Shown one piece after another: positions 6,626 through 12,481 of a DNA stretch of 12,481 nt. Position numbers and translations under genes: made by a program. Where the stretch lies: positions 1 through 12,481 of the forward strand of contig CALXWF010000111.1 of the NCBI GenBank assembly GCA_944392285.1, given 5' to 3'. Under the pieces are notes generated by a model that was not told where the DNA came from, made no database searches, and saw only the letters and a program-made list of their open reading frames with translations. The DNA is from an uncultured Alphaproteobacteria bacterium (lineage in GTDB: Bacteria > Pseudomonadota > Alphaproteobacteria > RF32 > CAG-239). Positions within the stretch are counted from its first letter, which is position 1. The number at the start of each line of letters is the position of its first letter.

Positions 6626-7078
6626 TAAAGTTCTGTTGATGGCCAGCGCGTTACTGTTATTATCCAAAGGTGTATATTTACCTTGTGCCCCGTAAGAGGT
6701 GGCATTGGCATTATTGGTAACTTTGGCAATTTTAACAATGGAATCCATAACGGTTTTGCTGGTCTCCATTCTGGTTTTTAACAACATGTCATTTTCTTTG
6801 AGCAAGCCGTCGAGTTGCTGTGAAAGCTCTTTAAGCTCATTGCGCACCTCAATCGGCTCAAGGTTAAGCTCATTTTGGTTTTTAATAAAATAGGCAATCA
6901 AGCCGCGATAAACGCTGACGGTTTTGGCCTTTTGCTCATAAAGGTTTGACACCGCAACATAATCAAAAGCATTCAAGGCCTGATTTTCTTGCATCAAAAG
7001 CTCAATAAAGCTCTGCACCACTTCTTTGAAATAGGCAATTTTTTCACTGATGAGCTTGTGTTCTGCTGTATTTTCCAT
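6623..7078 (-). CDS. flgN: FlgN-like flagellar export chaperone
   Basis: A 151-residue, mostly helical cytosolic protein with no cysteine, signal peptide or membrane segment. Long amphipathic helices cover about 5-120. They contain 'LLMQENQALNAFDYVAVSNL' (27-46), the FlgN-type 'L..EN.aL...d...l..L...K' pattern, and a C-terminal helix ('KENDMLLKTRMETSKTVMDS') ending in 'YGAQGKYTP', a tail seen in alphaproteobacterial FlgN-like proteins. FlgN binds the C-terminal ends of FlgK and FlgL and takes them to the export gate; its place directly before flgK and flgL fits that job exactly. Sequence identity in this family is low, so the call leans on length, helix pattern and context. Caulobacter has a FlgN-like FlbY in a similar place, from memory. 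The ATG follows GGGAG (7090-7086), 12 nt after the flgJ stop. Confidence 0.78.
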   Translation of the reverse strand: MENTAEHKLISEKIAYFKEVVQSFIELLMQENQALNAFDYVAVSNLYEQKAKTVSVYRGLIAYFIKNQNELNLEPIEVRNELKELSQQLDGLLKENDMLLKTRMETSKTVMDSIVKIAKVTNNANATSYGAQGKYTPLDNNSNALAINRTL

Positions 7079-7090
7079 GGTATTTCTCCC

Positions 7091-7447
7091 TTATCCTTGA
7101 ATAAAGCCTTTGCTTTCCATTTCTTGCATATCCAAAATTGACTTCATAACATAGTCAGCCACGCCGACGGTTCCGGTTTTTGCCATAGCCTTGCCATATT
7201 CATCAAGCAACAAAGACCGATAAACTTTTTCGGCATGACCGCCGCCAAACATTCCGTCTGTTGAAACGCCTTCATACATAGACTCAAGCATTTTGGTTAA
7301 GAAGAAGGCTTCAAAATCCTCGGCGGCTTCTTTTATCTCGGCCGTGTTTTTAACATCTTTAAGCTGAGCCAAACGCTCTTTTTGGCTTTCGATATTAAGT
7401 CCGGTCTTGTCAATACCGGGAAATATGTTTGTCGCAAGCATATCCAT
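7091..7447 (-). CDS. flgJ: Single-domain FlgJ-like rod-binding protein (CheL type)
   Basis: A 118-residue protein consisting of the FlgJ N-terminal rod-binding domain only (about 33-112). The sequence 'IKEAAEDFEAFFLTKMLESM'...'GMFGGGHAEKVYRSLLLDEY'...'GVADYVMKSIL' matches the conserved core 'aa..fEa.Fl..ml..m......fgg....e..r.mlde.....'. The C-terminal muramidase domain of enterobacterial FlgJ (313 residues) is absent, as in alphaproteobacteria, where the gene is often called cheL or flgJ. It is thought to cap or guide rod assembly in the periplasm; a separate lytic enzyme would have to open peptidoglycan. It starts 1 nt after the flgI stop, with its GAGGTGA ribosome site (7460-7454) inside the last flgI codons, so translation is probably coupled. 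Confidence 0.9.
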   Translation of the reverse strand: MDMLATNIFPGIDKTGLNIESQKERLAQLKDVKNTAEIKEAAEDFEAFFLTKMLESMYEGVSTDGMFGGGHAEKVYRSLLLDEYGKAMAKTGTVGVADYVMKSILDMQEMESKGFIQG

Positions 7448-7448
7448 G

Positions 7449-8576
7449 TTAAATCACCTCAATATCAGCCTGCAAAGCCCCGCTGGCTTTAATGGCTTGT
7501 AAAATGCTGATTAAATCTCTCGGAGACACGCCCAAGGCATTAAGTCCGTCAACCAACTCTTGCAAATTAACGCCGCTTTCCAAAACCGTAAGTTTGCTGT
7601 CAACGCTTTCATTAACGTCAATGGCGCTGGCAGAGGCTACAACGGTTTCGCCGTCAGAGAAAGGCAAGGGTTGCGAAAGAAACGGAATTTCAGATATCCG
7701 AATGGTCAAATTTCCTTGAGCAATCGCCAAACGATTGATGCGCACATCCTTGCCGATAACAATAATACCGGAGGTTTCATCAATAACGACTTTAGCGAGC
7801 TGATCGGGCTGTACTTTAAGTTGTTCAATTTTGGTCATAAGTTCAGCCACATTGTTTTGATAAGCATAGGGAACTTCCAAAGTTACCGTTGTCGGGTCAA
7901 GTGCCTTTGCCGTATCAATGCCCAAAAGCGCATTAATGGCGTCAGACACGCGTCTGGCCGTTGTAAAATCGGGGTTGCGTAAAGCAATGGTAATGGTTTT
8001 TAAGCTATTAAGATCAAAAGGAATTTCGTTTTCGATAATGGCCCCGTTGGCAATACGTCCGGATGTCGGAACCCCCTTGCTGACCGAACTTCCGGAAGCA
8101 CCGCGGGCGCTAACCGCACCAACCGCAATTTGCCCTTGGGCTACGGCATAAACATTGCCGTCTGCACCGATAAGCGGGGTTGCAAGCAAAGTACCGCCTT
8201 GCAGATTTTTGGCATCGCCCATGGCACTGACCATTACATCAATACGGCTGCCTTGTCTGCCAAAGGGCGGAAAGTTGGCCGTAACCATAACCGCGGCAAT
8301 ATTTTTTGCCTTAATTTGTCCGCCTCGGGCATTAATGCCGATTTGGTCAAGCATAGACACCAAACTTTCTTTGGTAAAATCAATGGATTTTATGTTGTCG
8401 CCGGTGCCGTTCAAGCCCACAACCAAGCCATATCCGATAAGTTGGTTTTCTCTGACACCTTCAAAATCGGCAATATCTTTTATGCGTGATGCCGCAAAAG
8501 CCTGAGAGCTCAAGGCGGCAAACAACGCCACAAAAGCTGTAAAACCTGCGATTTTTCTAAGATTTAACGTCATCAT
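7449..8576 (-). CDS. flgI: FlgI, flagellar P-ring protein
   Basis: A 375-residue periplasmic protein that polymerises into the peptidoglycan ring of the basal body, the bushing for the rod. A Sec signal peptide is clear: basic N-region with K8, hydrophobic core at 9-22, and 'SQAFA' with likely cleavage after A28. The mature protein begins 'ASRIKDIADFEGVRENQLIG', then 'YGLVVGLNGTGD', 'NIAAVMVTANFPPFGRQGSR', 'LQGGTLLATPLIGADGNVYA' and ends 'ISILQAIKASGALQADIEVI', all family hallmarks at full length (E. coli 365). Two adjacent ATGs (8576 and 8573) could start it; GGAT lies just upstream of the first. It is the first gene of the operon behind a sigma-54 promoter. The usual neighbours flgA, flgG and flgH are not in the window. 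Confidence 0.97.
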   Translation of the reverse strand: MMTLNLRKIAGFTAFVALFAALSSQAFAASRIKDIADFEGVRENQLIGYGLVVGLNGTGDNIKSIDFTKESLVSMLDQIGINARGGQIKAKNIAAVMVTANFPPFGRQGSRIDVMVSAMGDAKNLQGGTLLATPLIGADGNVYAVAQGQIAVGAVSARGASGSSVSKGVPTSGRIANGAIIENEIPFDLNSLKTITIALRNPDFTTARRVSDAINALLGIDTAKALDPTTVTLEVPYAYQNNVAELMTKIEQLKVQPDQLAKVVIDETSGIIVIGKDVRINRLAIAQGNLTIRISEIPFLSQPLPFSDGETVVASASAIDVNESVDSKLTVLESGVNLQELVDGLNALGVSPRDLISILQAIKASGALQADIEVI

Positions 8577-8581
8577 AATCC

Positions 8582-8622
8582 ATATATCCCGTTAAAAAAC
8601 ACATTAACTTAACGAGATATAT
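8582..8622. repeat. Imperfect inverted repeat over the flgI promoter/start region
   Basis: Arms of 14 nt, ATATATCCCGTTAA (8582-8595) and TTAACGAGATATAT (8609-8622), are separated by 13 nt and differ at one position (a G-U pair in minus-strand RNA). The distal arm abuts the -12 element of the sigma-54 promoter and the other ends 5 nt before the flgI ATG. It may be an operator for a dimeric regulator, or an RNA hairpin in read-through transcripts. Confidence 0.7.
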
Positions 8623-8638
8623 GCAATTATTGTGCCAA
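8622..8638 (-). promoter_or_regulatory. Sigma-54 (RpoN) promoter of the flgI-flgJ-flgN-flgK-flgL operon
   Basis: Minus-strand TTGGCACAATAATTGCA (8638-8622) matches the consensus YTGGCACGRNNNTTGCW at every defined position except the G after TGGCAC. The invariant GG (8636-8635) and GC (8624-8623) are exactly 10 nt apart. Transcription would start near 8611, giving a leader of about 35 nt to flgI. Such promoters need an NtrC-type activator (FlbD or FlgR-like in flagellar systems), normally bound 80-150 bp upstream; here that is inside the end of the 635-residue gene. Confidence 0.85.
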
Positions 8639-8642
8639 ATTT

Positions 8643-10550
8643 TTAGCGGGATTTTTGTTTTAAAAGACAAGAGAGCTCAAACCAACCGTCTTTAAGCCTA
8701 AAGTCACGGTCTTTTTCGCCAATGCGTGTAGAAGCCGGACGAAAAGTTGTAAGACTTTGCAATTGTTTAAGCAAACCGCTGCCGATGGCGCTCATGCGTC
8801 CTTGGGTTTGACGGTTGAGCCTTTGGCTGATTTCTTCTTGCGTGAAGCCTTGTCTGGGGCAGGAAAGCTGCTGTTTTTTATGAGCTTCCAAAGCAATTTT
8901 TTTATATTTGCGGCACAGACCTTCCAAAAGCTGATTTTGCCTGTCAGCCAAAGCATGATAAGCCTCAAGCGGTGCTTTTTCTAAAATATCTTTTTGATAC
9001 CACTGCTCAAATTTTTTGCGGTTAAAAGAATTACTGTCTTGGTGTGTAAGCTCATTAAATAACACGGCCTGCTTAAACCAATCTTCTTTATAAGCGCCGA
9101 CCTGATATTCATAATCAAACCGATGAATGGCTTCAACGGTTTTTTGCTCAACCCAATTAATAAGCTGTAGCTTTTTAGGAGAAATTCCGATTTTTTTGTG
9201 TTGAATGTCGGCGCATAAATCATCGTTAATTTGGCCAAGTATCTTGCCCAAAGCCTCATAATCGGTATAATCTGCGGCTTTATCGAGATTGTCTGCGGCA
9301 AGTTGCATGTCTTGCGGCAAATTTTGCGGCTTTGGTGTTAAAGAAATATTGGTGTTTTTTTGCAACCTTCTAAGCAGCTCAATTGCCGTTTTTCCATCAG
9401 CCAGCGCAATATTTTCTTGATAATTTTGCAAATCAAGCAAATTTTCAATATCAAGCTCTTTATGTGTTTGCTTGGCCGTTTGTATCAAGTTTTCTTTGGC
9501 TGTGTTTAAAAGATTTTTGTCTTTGGCAAGAAAAGCATCATAATAACCGACCATGGCCTGAATTAATTTTGCAACATTTGGATGTTGGTCATGAATCAGG
9601 TTACGCAGCAGCGGGTCAAAATGTCCGCTGTTTAAGCAAATGGCATCTTGCCGATTTTGCATAAAAGCCGCATAATCCGCGGTTGGAAATTCTTTTGCAA
9701 TCATCAATAATTCGTTCAGATTCGCCGGTGTAACTTTAGAGGTCATGGCTTTGAGCGTATAATCACCGATACCATATTCAAAATCCAAGCTCCCCCACAA
9801 ATTACCGATTCCGGCCAGCAAATGAGATGGGTTTTGTACAACCGCGGGAATAACATTATTTTTCAGCCCCTCAATAAAATTATCATCAGGCAACATGTTT
9901 TTTGCCGCCAGATAGGCGCGAATATTATCACAAAGTGCAATCGTGCTATCAACAGAGGGGCAATCTTTAACAATAAGAGCGGCCATTTTAAAATAGAGAG
10001 GAATTTCTTTGCGCCATTGGGCAGATTTTGCGCGCGACGTGTTAAATCCCAAAATCCGATTAATCACATCGGCCTTTTTAGAACCGTCAGCATCATTGGC
10101 ATATTTTTTATCCAAACAAACTTGAGCCAGTTTAAGAGCCTGAAAACTAAACTGATTTTCATTGTCGCGACCGACCAACCCATAGTGATAATAGCGCAGC
10201 AAAAAACCGAAAAAGTCAAAAATTTGTTCTTTTTCCTGAGGAGAGGGGGTGTTTTTATTCATAAGCTTGCGAAAATTATAGGCCAAATCTTGCACATTTT
10301 CAAGGCATCCCTCAGGCGTGTCGAGCAAGAAATTAAGGCAACCTCTGCCTTCTATTGAACCCCTTGGCGGCAAATGATGCTTAAAAACTTCTTTAAGGCC
10401 GAGCGTATAAGCAATCAGAGCTAATTTTTCCGAATATAAATAAGAATCTTGTCCGTCTGCATGACTGTTTATGCGGCAATAAACGGCCTCAACCCGTTCA
10501 TGCATTCCGTTGTGCAACCAATTATTCATTGCCTCATCAAATGCAGCCAT
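8643..10550 (-). CDS. Protein of unknown function, 635 residues, next to the flagellar operon
   Basis: I do not recognise this protein. It has no signal peptide, no evident membrane segment and no nucleotide-binding loop, and appears almost entirely alpha-helical. The N-terminal half (1-330) has short helices with scattered cysteines and aromatic-rich stretches such as 'DFFGFLLRYYHYGL'. The second half (about 340-600) is charged, with helix-rich segments ('AKENLIQTAKQTHKEL', 'LCRKYKKIALEAHKKQQ') that could form coiled coils or helical-repeat solenoids. The C-terminus is basic. The ATG at 10550-10548 has AAAAGG about 10 nt upstream and a candidate promoter. The stop lies 5 nt before the sigma-54 promoter of flgI with no terminator between, so its transcript probably reads into the flagellar operon. 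No flagellar function can be claimed from sequence. Base composition is not strikingly different from its neighbours. Confidence 0.85.
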   Translation of the reverse strand: MAAFDEAMNNWLHNGMHERVEAVYCRINSHADGQDSYLYSEKLALIAYTLGLKEVFKHHLPPRGSIEGRGCLNFLLDTPEGCLENVQDLAYNFRKLMNKNTPSPQEKEQIFDFFGFLLRYYHYGLVGRDNENQFSFQALKLAQVCLDKKYANDADGSKKADVINRILGFNTSRAKSAQWRKEIPLYFKMAALIVKDCPSVDSTIALCDNIRAYLAAKNMLPDDNFIEGLKNNVIPAVVQNPSHLLAGIGNLWGSLDFEYGIGDYTLKAMTSKVTPANLNELLMIAKEFPTADYAAFMQNRQDAICLNSGHFDPLLRNLIHDQHPNVAKLIQAMVGYYDAFLAKDKNLLNTAKENLIQTAKQTHKELDIENLLDLQNYQENIALADGKTAIELLRRLQKNTNISLTPKPQNLPQDMQLAADNLDKAADYTDYEALGKILGQINDDLCADIQHKKIGISPKKLQLINWVEQKTVEAIHRFDYEYQVGAYKEDWFKQAVLFNELTHQDSNSFNRKKFEQWYQKDILEKAPLEAYHALADRQNQLLEGLCRKYKKIALEAHKKQQLSCPRQGFTQEEISQRLNRQTQGRMSAIGSGLLKQLQSLTTFRPASTRIGEKDRDFRLKDGWFELSCLLKQKSR

Positions 10551-10580
10551 GGCTCTTTTTCCTTTTCATCAGATATAAGG

Positions 10581-10609
10581 AGTATAAACTTTTTTGCTTT
10601 GAAAAGCAA
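10581..10609 (-). promoter_or_regulatory. Candidate promoter with overlapping palindrome for the 635-residue gene
   Basis: On the minus strand TTGCTT (10609-10604), 17 nt, TATACT (10586-10581). A perfect palindrome, TTGCTTT-GA-AAAGCAA (10594-10609), covers the -35 and part of the spacer and could be an operator. No U-run follows it, so it is not a terminator for the upstream gene. Confidence 0.4.
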
Positions 10610-10622
10610 CCAATAAGACAGC

Positions 10623-11306
10623 TTAGCCGGCAACAGCCAAAGTTTCGGGCAATGAATTGTGTCTTTCTTCTTTAAGTTCAAAACTGTTATTGGTGGTATC
10701 ATAGAGATAAAAATTATCTACAATATCGCGATAAATTTTAATATATTTTTCAGAAAGTTTGAATCTTTCTTCAATCATCTCGCGCGGGGTATGGCGCATG
10801 GTCCATTCTTCACGCAACAAGGCCCGCTGATAAGCGACCTCAATATCGCAAAGAATAAAATACATATCCGTGGTGTAGTGATATTTGCGAATATTATGAA
10901 CCAAGTCAATATGCGAGGCAAAGCAGCCGCTGTGGTCAAAAAAGATGTTGGTTCGCATCTCAACACAGCGTCGCAAAAGCTCATAGCCGATAATACGCGC
11001 CGGCATTTCCCATTTTTTAAATCCTTCTTCGGGGCCGAAGACTTTGATATCTTCTTTATAACCTTTAATCTCGCTCATAACGGCATCAAAGCCGATATAA
11101 ACCATATTTTCCATTGGATAATTTCGGGTAAAGGTTGTTTTCCCGGCTCCCGGAATACCGCCCATATGCACCAGCTTCGGCTGCACGGAGCTAACTGCCC
11201 GACGCATCATTTTTTTGAGTATATCCTCATATTCGGGGCAACGAATATCTTCATAGCTCCGATTGATGGTCTCTTTAATATTAGGCAGCAAATCTTCTAG
11301 TTTCAT
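10623..11306 (-). CDS. Zeta-toxin-like P-loop kinase
   Basis: A 227-residue cytosolic P-loop protein. The Walker A loop is 'GGIPGAGKTT' (residues 49-58 from the chosen start), followed by 'MVYIGFDAVMSEI', where zeta-type kinases have a substrate-binding acidic residue after a beta strand. 'TNIFFDHSGC' resembles the 'nvi.dgt' strand, and a basic lid region 'YQRALLREEWTMRHTPREMI' follows. Zeta toxins phosphorylate UDP-N-acetylglucosamine and block wall synthesis, but many chromosomal relatives are uncharacterised kinases. No epsilon-type or other antitoxin gene is next to it, so a toxin role is doubtful. A GTG at 11330 would add 8 residues; I prefer the ATG at 11306 because a purine-rich AAGAAGAAAG precedes it at normal spacing. 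It lies between the pyruvyl transferase and the 635-residue gene on the same strand. Confidence 0.75.
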   Translation of the reverse strand: MKLEDLLPNIKETINRSYEDIRCPEYEDILKKMMRRAVSSVQPKLVHMGGIPGAGKTTFTRNYPMENMVYIGFDAVMSEIKGYKEDIKVFGPEEGFKKWEMPARIIGYELLRRCVEMRTNIFFDHSGCFASHIDLVHNIRKYHYTTDMYFILCDIEVAYQRALLREEWTMRHTPREMIEERFKLSEKYIKIYRDIVDNFYLYDTTNNSFELKEERHNSLPETLAVAG

Positions 11307-11345
11307 AAAACTTTCTTCTTTATAAAACACCTAGGATAAAGCTAG

Positions 11346-11374
11346 TAACTATCCTTTTTGTTAAATTTTGTCAA
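11346..11374 (-). promoter_or_regulatory. Candidate promoter for the zeta-like kinase gene
   Basis: A perfect TTGACA (11374-11369) on the minus strand; 17 nt later lies TAGTTA (11351-11346), a poor -10. An inverted repeat AGGATA-N11-TATCCT (11333-11355) covers the -10 position and could be an operator. The -35 is convincing; the rest is tentative. Confidence 0.35.
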
Positions 11375-11386
11375 TCTGTTTTTTTA

Positions 11387-12481
11387 TCACCCGTTACTGT
11401 GTTTTGAAAACAGAGGCAAACAATTAAACAAATAAATTTTATCAACGCCGTTTTTGTGCTTAACCTTAAACAAAGGCAACCCCAAAAACGAGATTCTGGT
11501 TTGCTTGTTTTTGTTTTTAATTTTCACCAATGGGAGCTTGCCAAACAAATAAATCGTTTCTGTTTTAAAGGCTTCGCAATTGCTATAGGGCTTTTTGCTC
11601 GGCTTAATTTTCAGAGCATTGCGCAGATAATTCCATGAATCTTTACGGTTTTCGTTTAAGCGGCGATAAACTTCGTCATAGTCAATTTTTTCCTCAAGCA
11701 TGCTAAGTGAAATATCTTCCAGCTTTTTAACGAAGCGCTTGCGGTTGATGCCAAGCGTGTCAAACAAGCTTTCAATGCGCGAGTTTCCGCCGAAATCTCG
11801 GGGAATACAAACAAAATTCTTTTTAAAAAGAATGGCAAAAACGCAAGCATGGAAAGAATCTGCAATAATAAAACTTGCATTTTTCATGCGTTCAAGCCAG
11901 GTTCCGACCGTGTTAAATTTGCCGTCTTTGTCTTTAAGCACGTTAACAAAAGCAAAATCACGCTTCAAAGAGGCGAGGGTGTCGGCAAAACTTATTTCTT
12001 TTACCTTTTCATCATCTATCAACATATAGCCGATATATTTTTGTCCTATCGGCGCAACTTTTTCACTGTCGATAATCTCCTGATAATCTTCGGCATCTAA
12101 GAGCAAAGTCGGGTCTAAAACTTGTTTGGCCTCAACTTTAAAAATATCTTTGCAAATTTTAACGCCGGATTTCTCTCTGACGGAAATGGCGTCAAAGCGA
12201 GCCAACAACTCGCGTCCGGCCTTAATCTCTTCTTCTTTTCCCTCATAAACATCACTGCCGAAACTCGGTGCATAAGAAATCAGAGTTTTATTGCCGTAAG
12301 CCCAGTTTAGCATATATTTTCCGTTATAAGTCCAACGCCAAACCTGATCAGCACCGACCACGATTTTTTCAAAATTTTTGCTTAACCTGTCCAAATCGCT
12401 TTTGGTACGACAAAGTTTGGTTCTGACCATAAATTTATTACGAAAATCTTCAAAACTTGAGGTATCGCCGACAAAAGCATC
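11387..12481 (-). CDS. Polysaccharide pyruvyl transferase family protein (partial, N-terminus beyond right edge) with C-terminal repeat tail
   Basis: The open frame continues in frame to the window edge ('DAFVGDTSSFEDFRNKF' precedes the first internal Met at 12430), so the true start is outside. The visible 364 residues match the polysaccharide pyruvyl transferase family (CsaB/WcaK-like), which moves pyruvate from phosphoenolpyruvate to sugars of surface polysaccharides or acts in related glycan synthesis. Motifs, counted from the Met at 12430: 'IVVGADQVWRW' (23-33), 'SYAPSFGSD' (52-60), 'VLDPTLLLD' (104-112), 'ASFIIADSFHACVFAI' (185-200, containing the conserved DSFH) and 'SRIESLFDTLGI' (217-228). 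After the enzyme domain, residues 291-347 form three copies of an 18-20-residue unit with hydrophobic 'iylfg-lPLfk' and basic 'KxKNK' parts. The TGA stop is followed by no clear hairpin. It most likely belongs to a capsule, LPS or exopolysaccharide cluster extending to the right. Confidence 0.88.
   Translation of the reverse strand, partial: DAFVGDTSSFEDFRNKFMVRTKLCRTKSDLDRLSKNFEKIVVGADQVWRWTYNGKYMLNWAYGNKTLISYAPSFGSDVYEGKEEEIKAGRELLARFDAISVREKSGVKICKDIFKVEAKQVLDPTLLLDAEDYQEIIDSEKVAPIGQKYIGYMLIDDEKVKEISFADTLASLKRDFAFVNVLKDKDGKFNTVGTWLERMKNASFIIADSFHACVFAILFKKNFVCIPRDFGGNSRIESLFDTLGINRKRFVKKLEDISLSMLEEKIDYDEVYRRLNENRKDSWNYLRNALKIKPSKKPYSNCEAFKTETIYLFGKLPLVKIKNKNKQTRISFLGLPLFKVKHKNGVDKIYLFNCLPLFSKHSNG
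11390..11560 (-). repeat. Three-copy amino-acid repeat in the pyruvyl transferase C-terminus
   Basis: Residues 292-309, 311-328 and 331-347 (from the Met at 12430) align as TIYLFGKLPLVKIKNKNK, TRISFLGLPLFKVKHKNG and KIYLFNCLPLFSKHSNG, sharing the pattern hydrophobic-strand, LPL-(V/F), basic. The DNA copies have diverged, so this is an old protein-level repeat. Confidence 0.8.

Noticed and set aside
8582..8622. Riboswitch or leader hairpin for flgI
   Set aside because: The sigma-54 start point falls inside one arm, so the main transcript would not contain the full hairpin; an operator or a read-through-only structure is more likely.
8582..8622. Terminator of the 635-residue gene
   Set aside because: The stem is AT-rich with a long loop and no U-run follows it on the minus strand before flgI.
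9822..10358. Plus-strand open frame of 178 codons inside the 635-residue gene
   Set aside because: It lies antisense within a much longer continuous frame, has no ribosome site and no recognisable motif.
10659..11300. Long open frame (213 codons) on the plus strand opposite the zeta-like kinase
   Set aside because: It is a low-complexity Phe/Ile/Asn-rich translation of antisense DNA with no family resemblance; the minus-strand frame has a Walker A loop and a ribosome site.
10623..11306. A toxin-antitoxin module
   Set aside because: No small partner gene lies on either side of the zeta-like kinase; only the kinase can be supported.
11333..11355. Hairpin AGGATA...TATCCT followed by TTTTT on the plus strand as a terminator
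   Set aside because: No plus-strand gene precedes it, the stem is only 6 bp with an 11-nt loop, and on the minus strand no U-run follows.

Overview
This window looks like a chromosomal segment from a Gram-negative, flagellated bacterium, most likely an alphaproteobacterium. The P-ring gene flgI implies an outer membrane. The rod-binding protein is a single-domain FlgJ (the CheL type), and the hook genes sit behind a sigma-54 promoter; both are familiar in that class. Base composition is moderately AT-rich. The lineage is inferred from gene content, not from a phylogenetic marker. No stretch longer than about 300 bases lacks a gene, and I see no insertion sequence, CRISPR array or prophage gene.

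Left part (1-2450), small housekeeping genes: a P-loop kinase of the FlaR/adenylate-kinase-like type cut by the left edge (-); a MazG-type pyrophosphohydrolase followed by a small unknown helical protein (+); a tRNA-Glu(CTC) (-) that shares a perfect bidirectional hairpin with the unknown gene; a zinc-ribbon Nudix hydrolase (-); and, divergent from it, a flavodoxin-fold oxidoreductase with an iron-sulfur-flavoprotein-like cysteine motif (+). Two of these genes look like nucleotide or metabolite sanitation enzymes.

Centre (2425-8640), flagellar operon on the minus strand: flgI, single-domain flgJ, a flgN-like chaperone, flgK, flgL. The genes are packed with 1-12 nt gaps. At the last two junctions the TAG stop codon is part of the next ribosome binding site. 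A near-consensus sigma-54 promoter (8622-8638) precedes flgI, an imperfect inverted repeat covers its -12/start region, and a strong hairpin terminator lies at 2425-2448. The operon therefore makes the P-ring, its rod helper, the hook-filament junction proteins and their chaperone as one unit. FlgK and especially FlgL carry large extra surface domains.

Right part (8643-12481), all minus strand: a 635-residue protein of unknown function ending 5 nt before the sigma-54 promoter; a zeta-toxin-like P-loop kinase; and a polysaccharide pyruvyl transferase, cut by the right edge, with a C-terminal three-copy hydrophobic/basic repeat. These suggest a surface-polysaccharide region abutting the flagellar locus.

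The points most worth following are the sigma-54 promoter with its inverted repeat, the unknown 635-residue protein beside the operon, the expanded FlgL/FlgK with a calcium-loop-like motif, and the repeat tail on the pyruvyl transferase.
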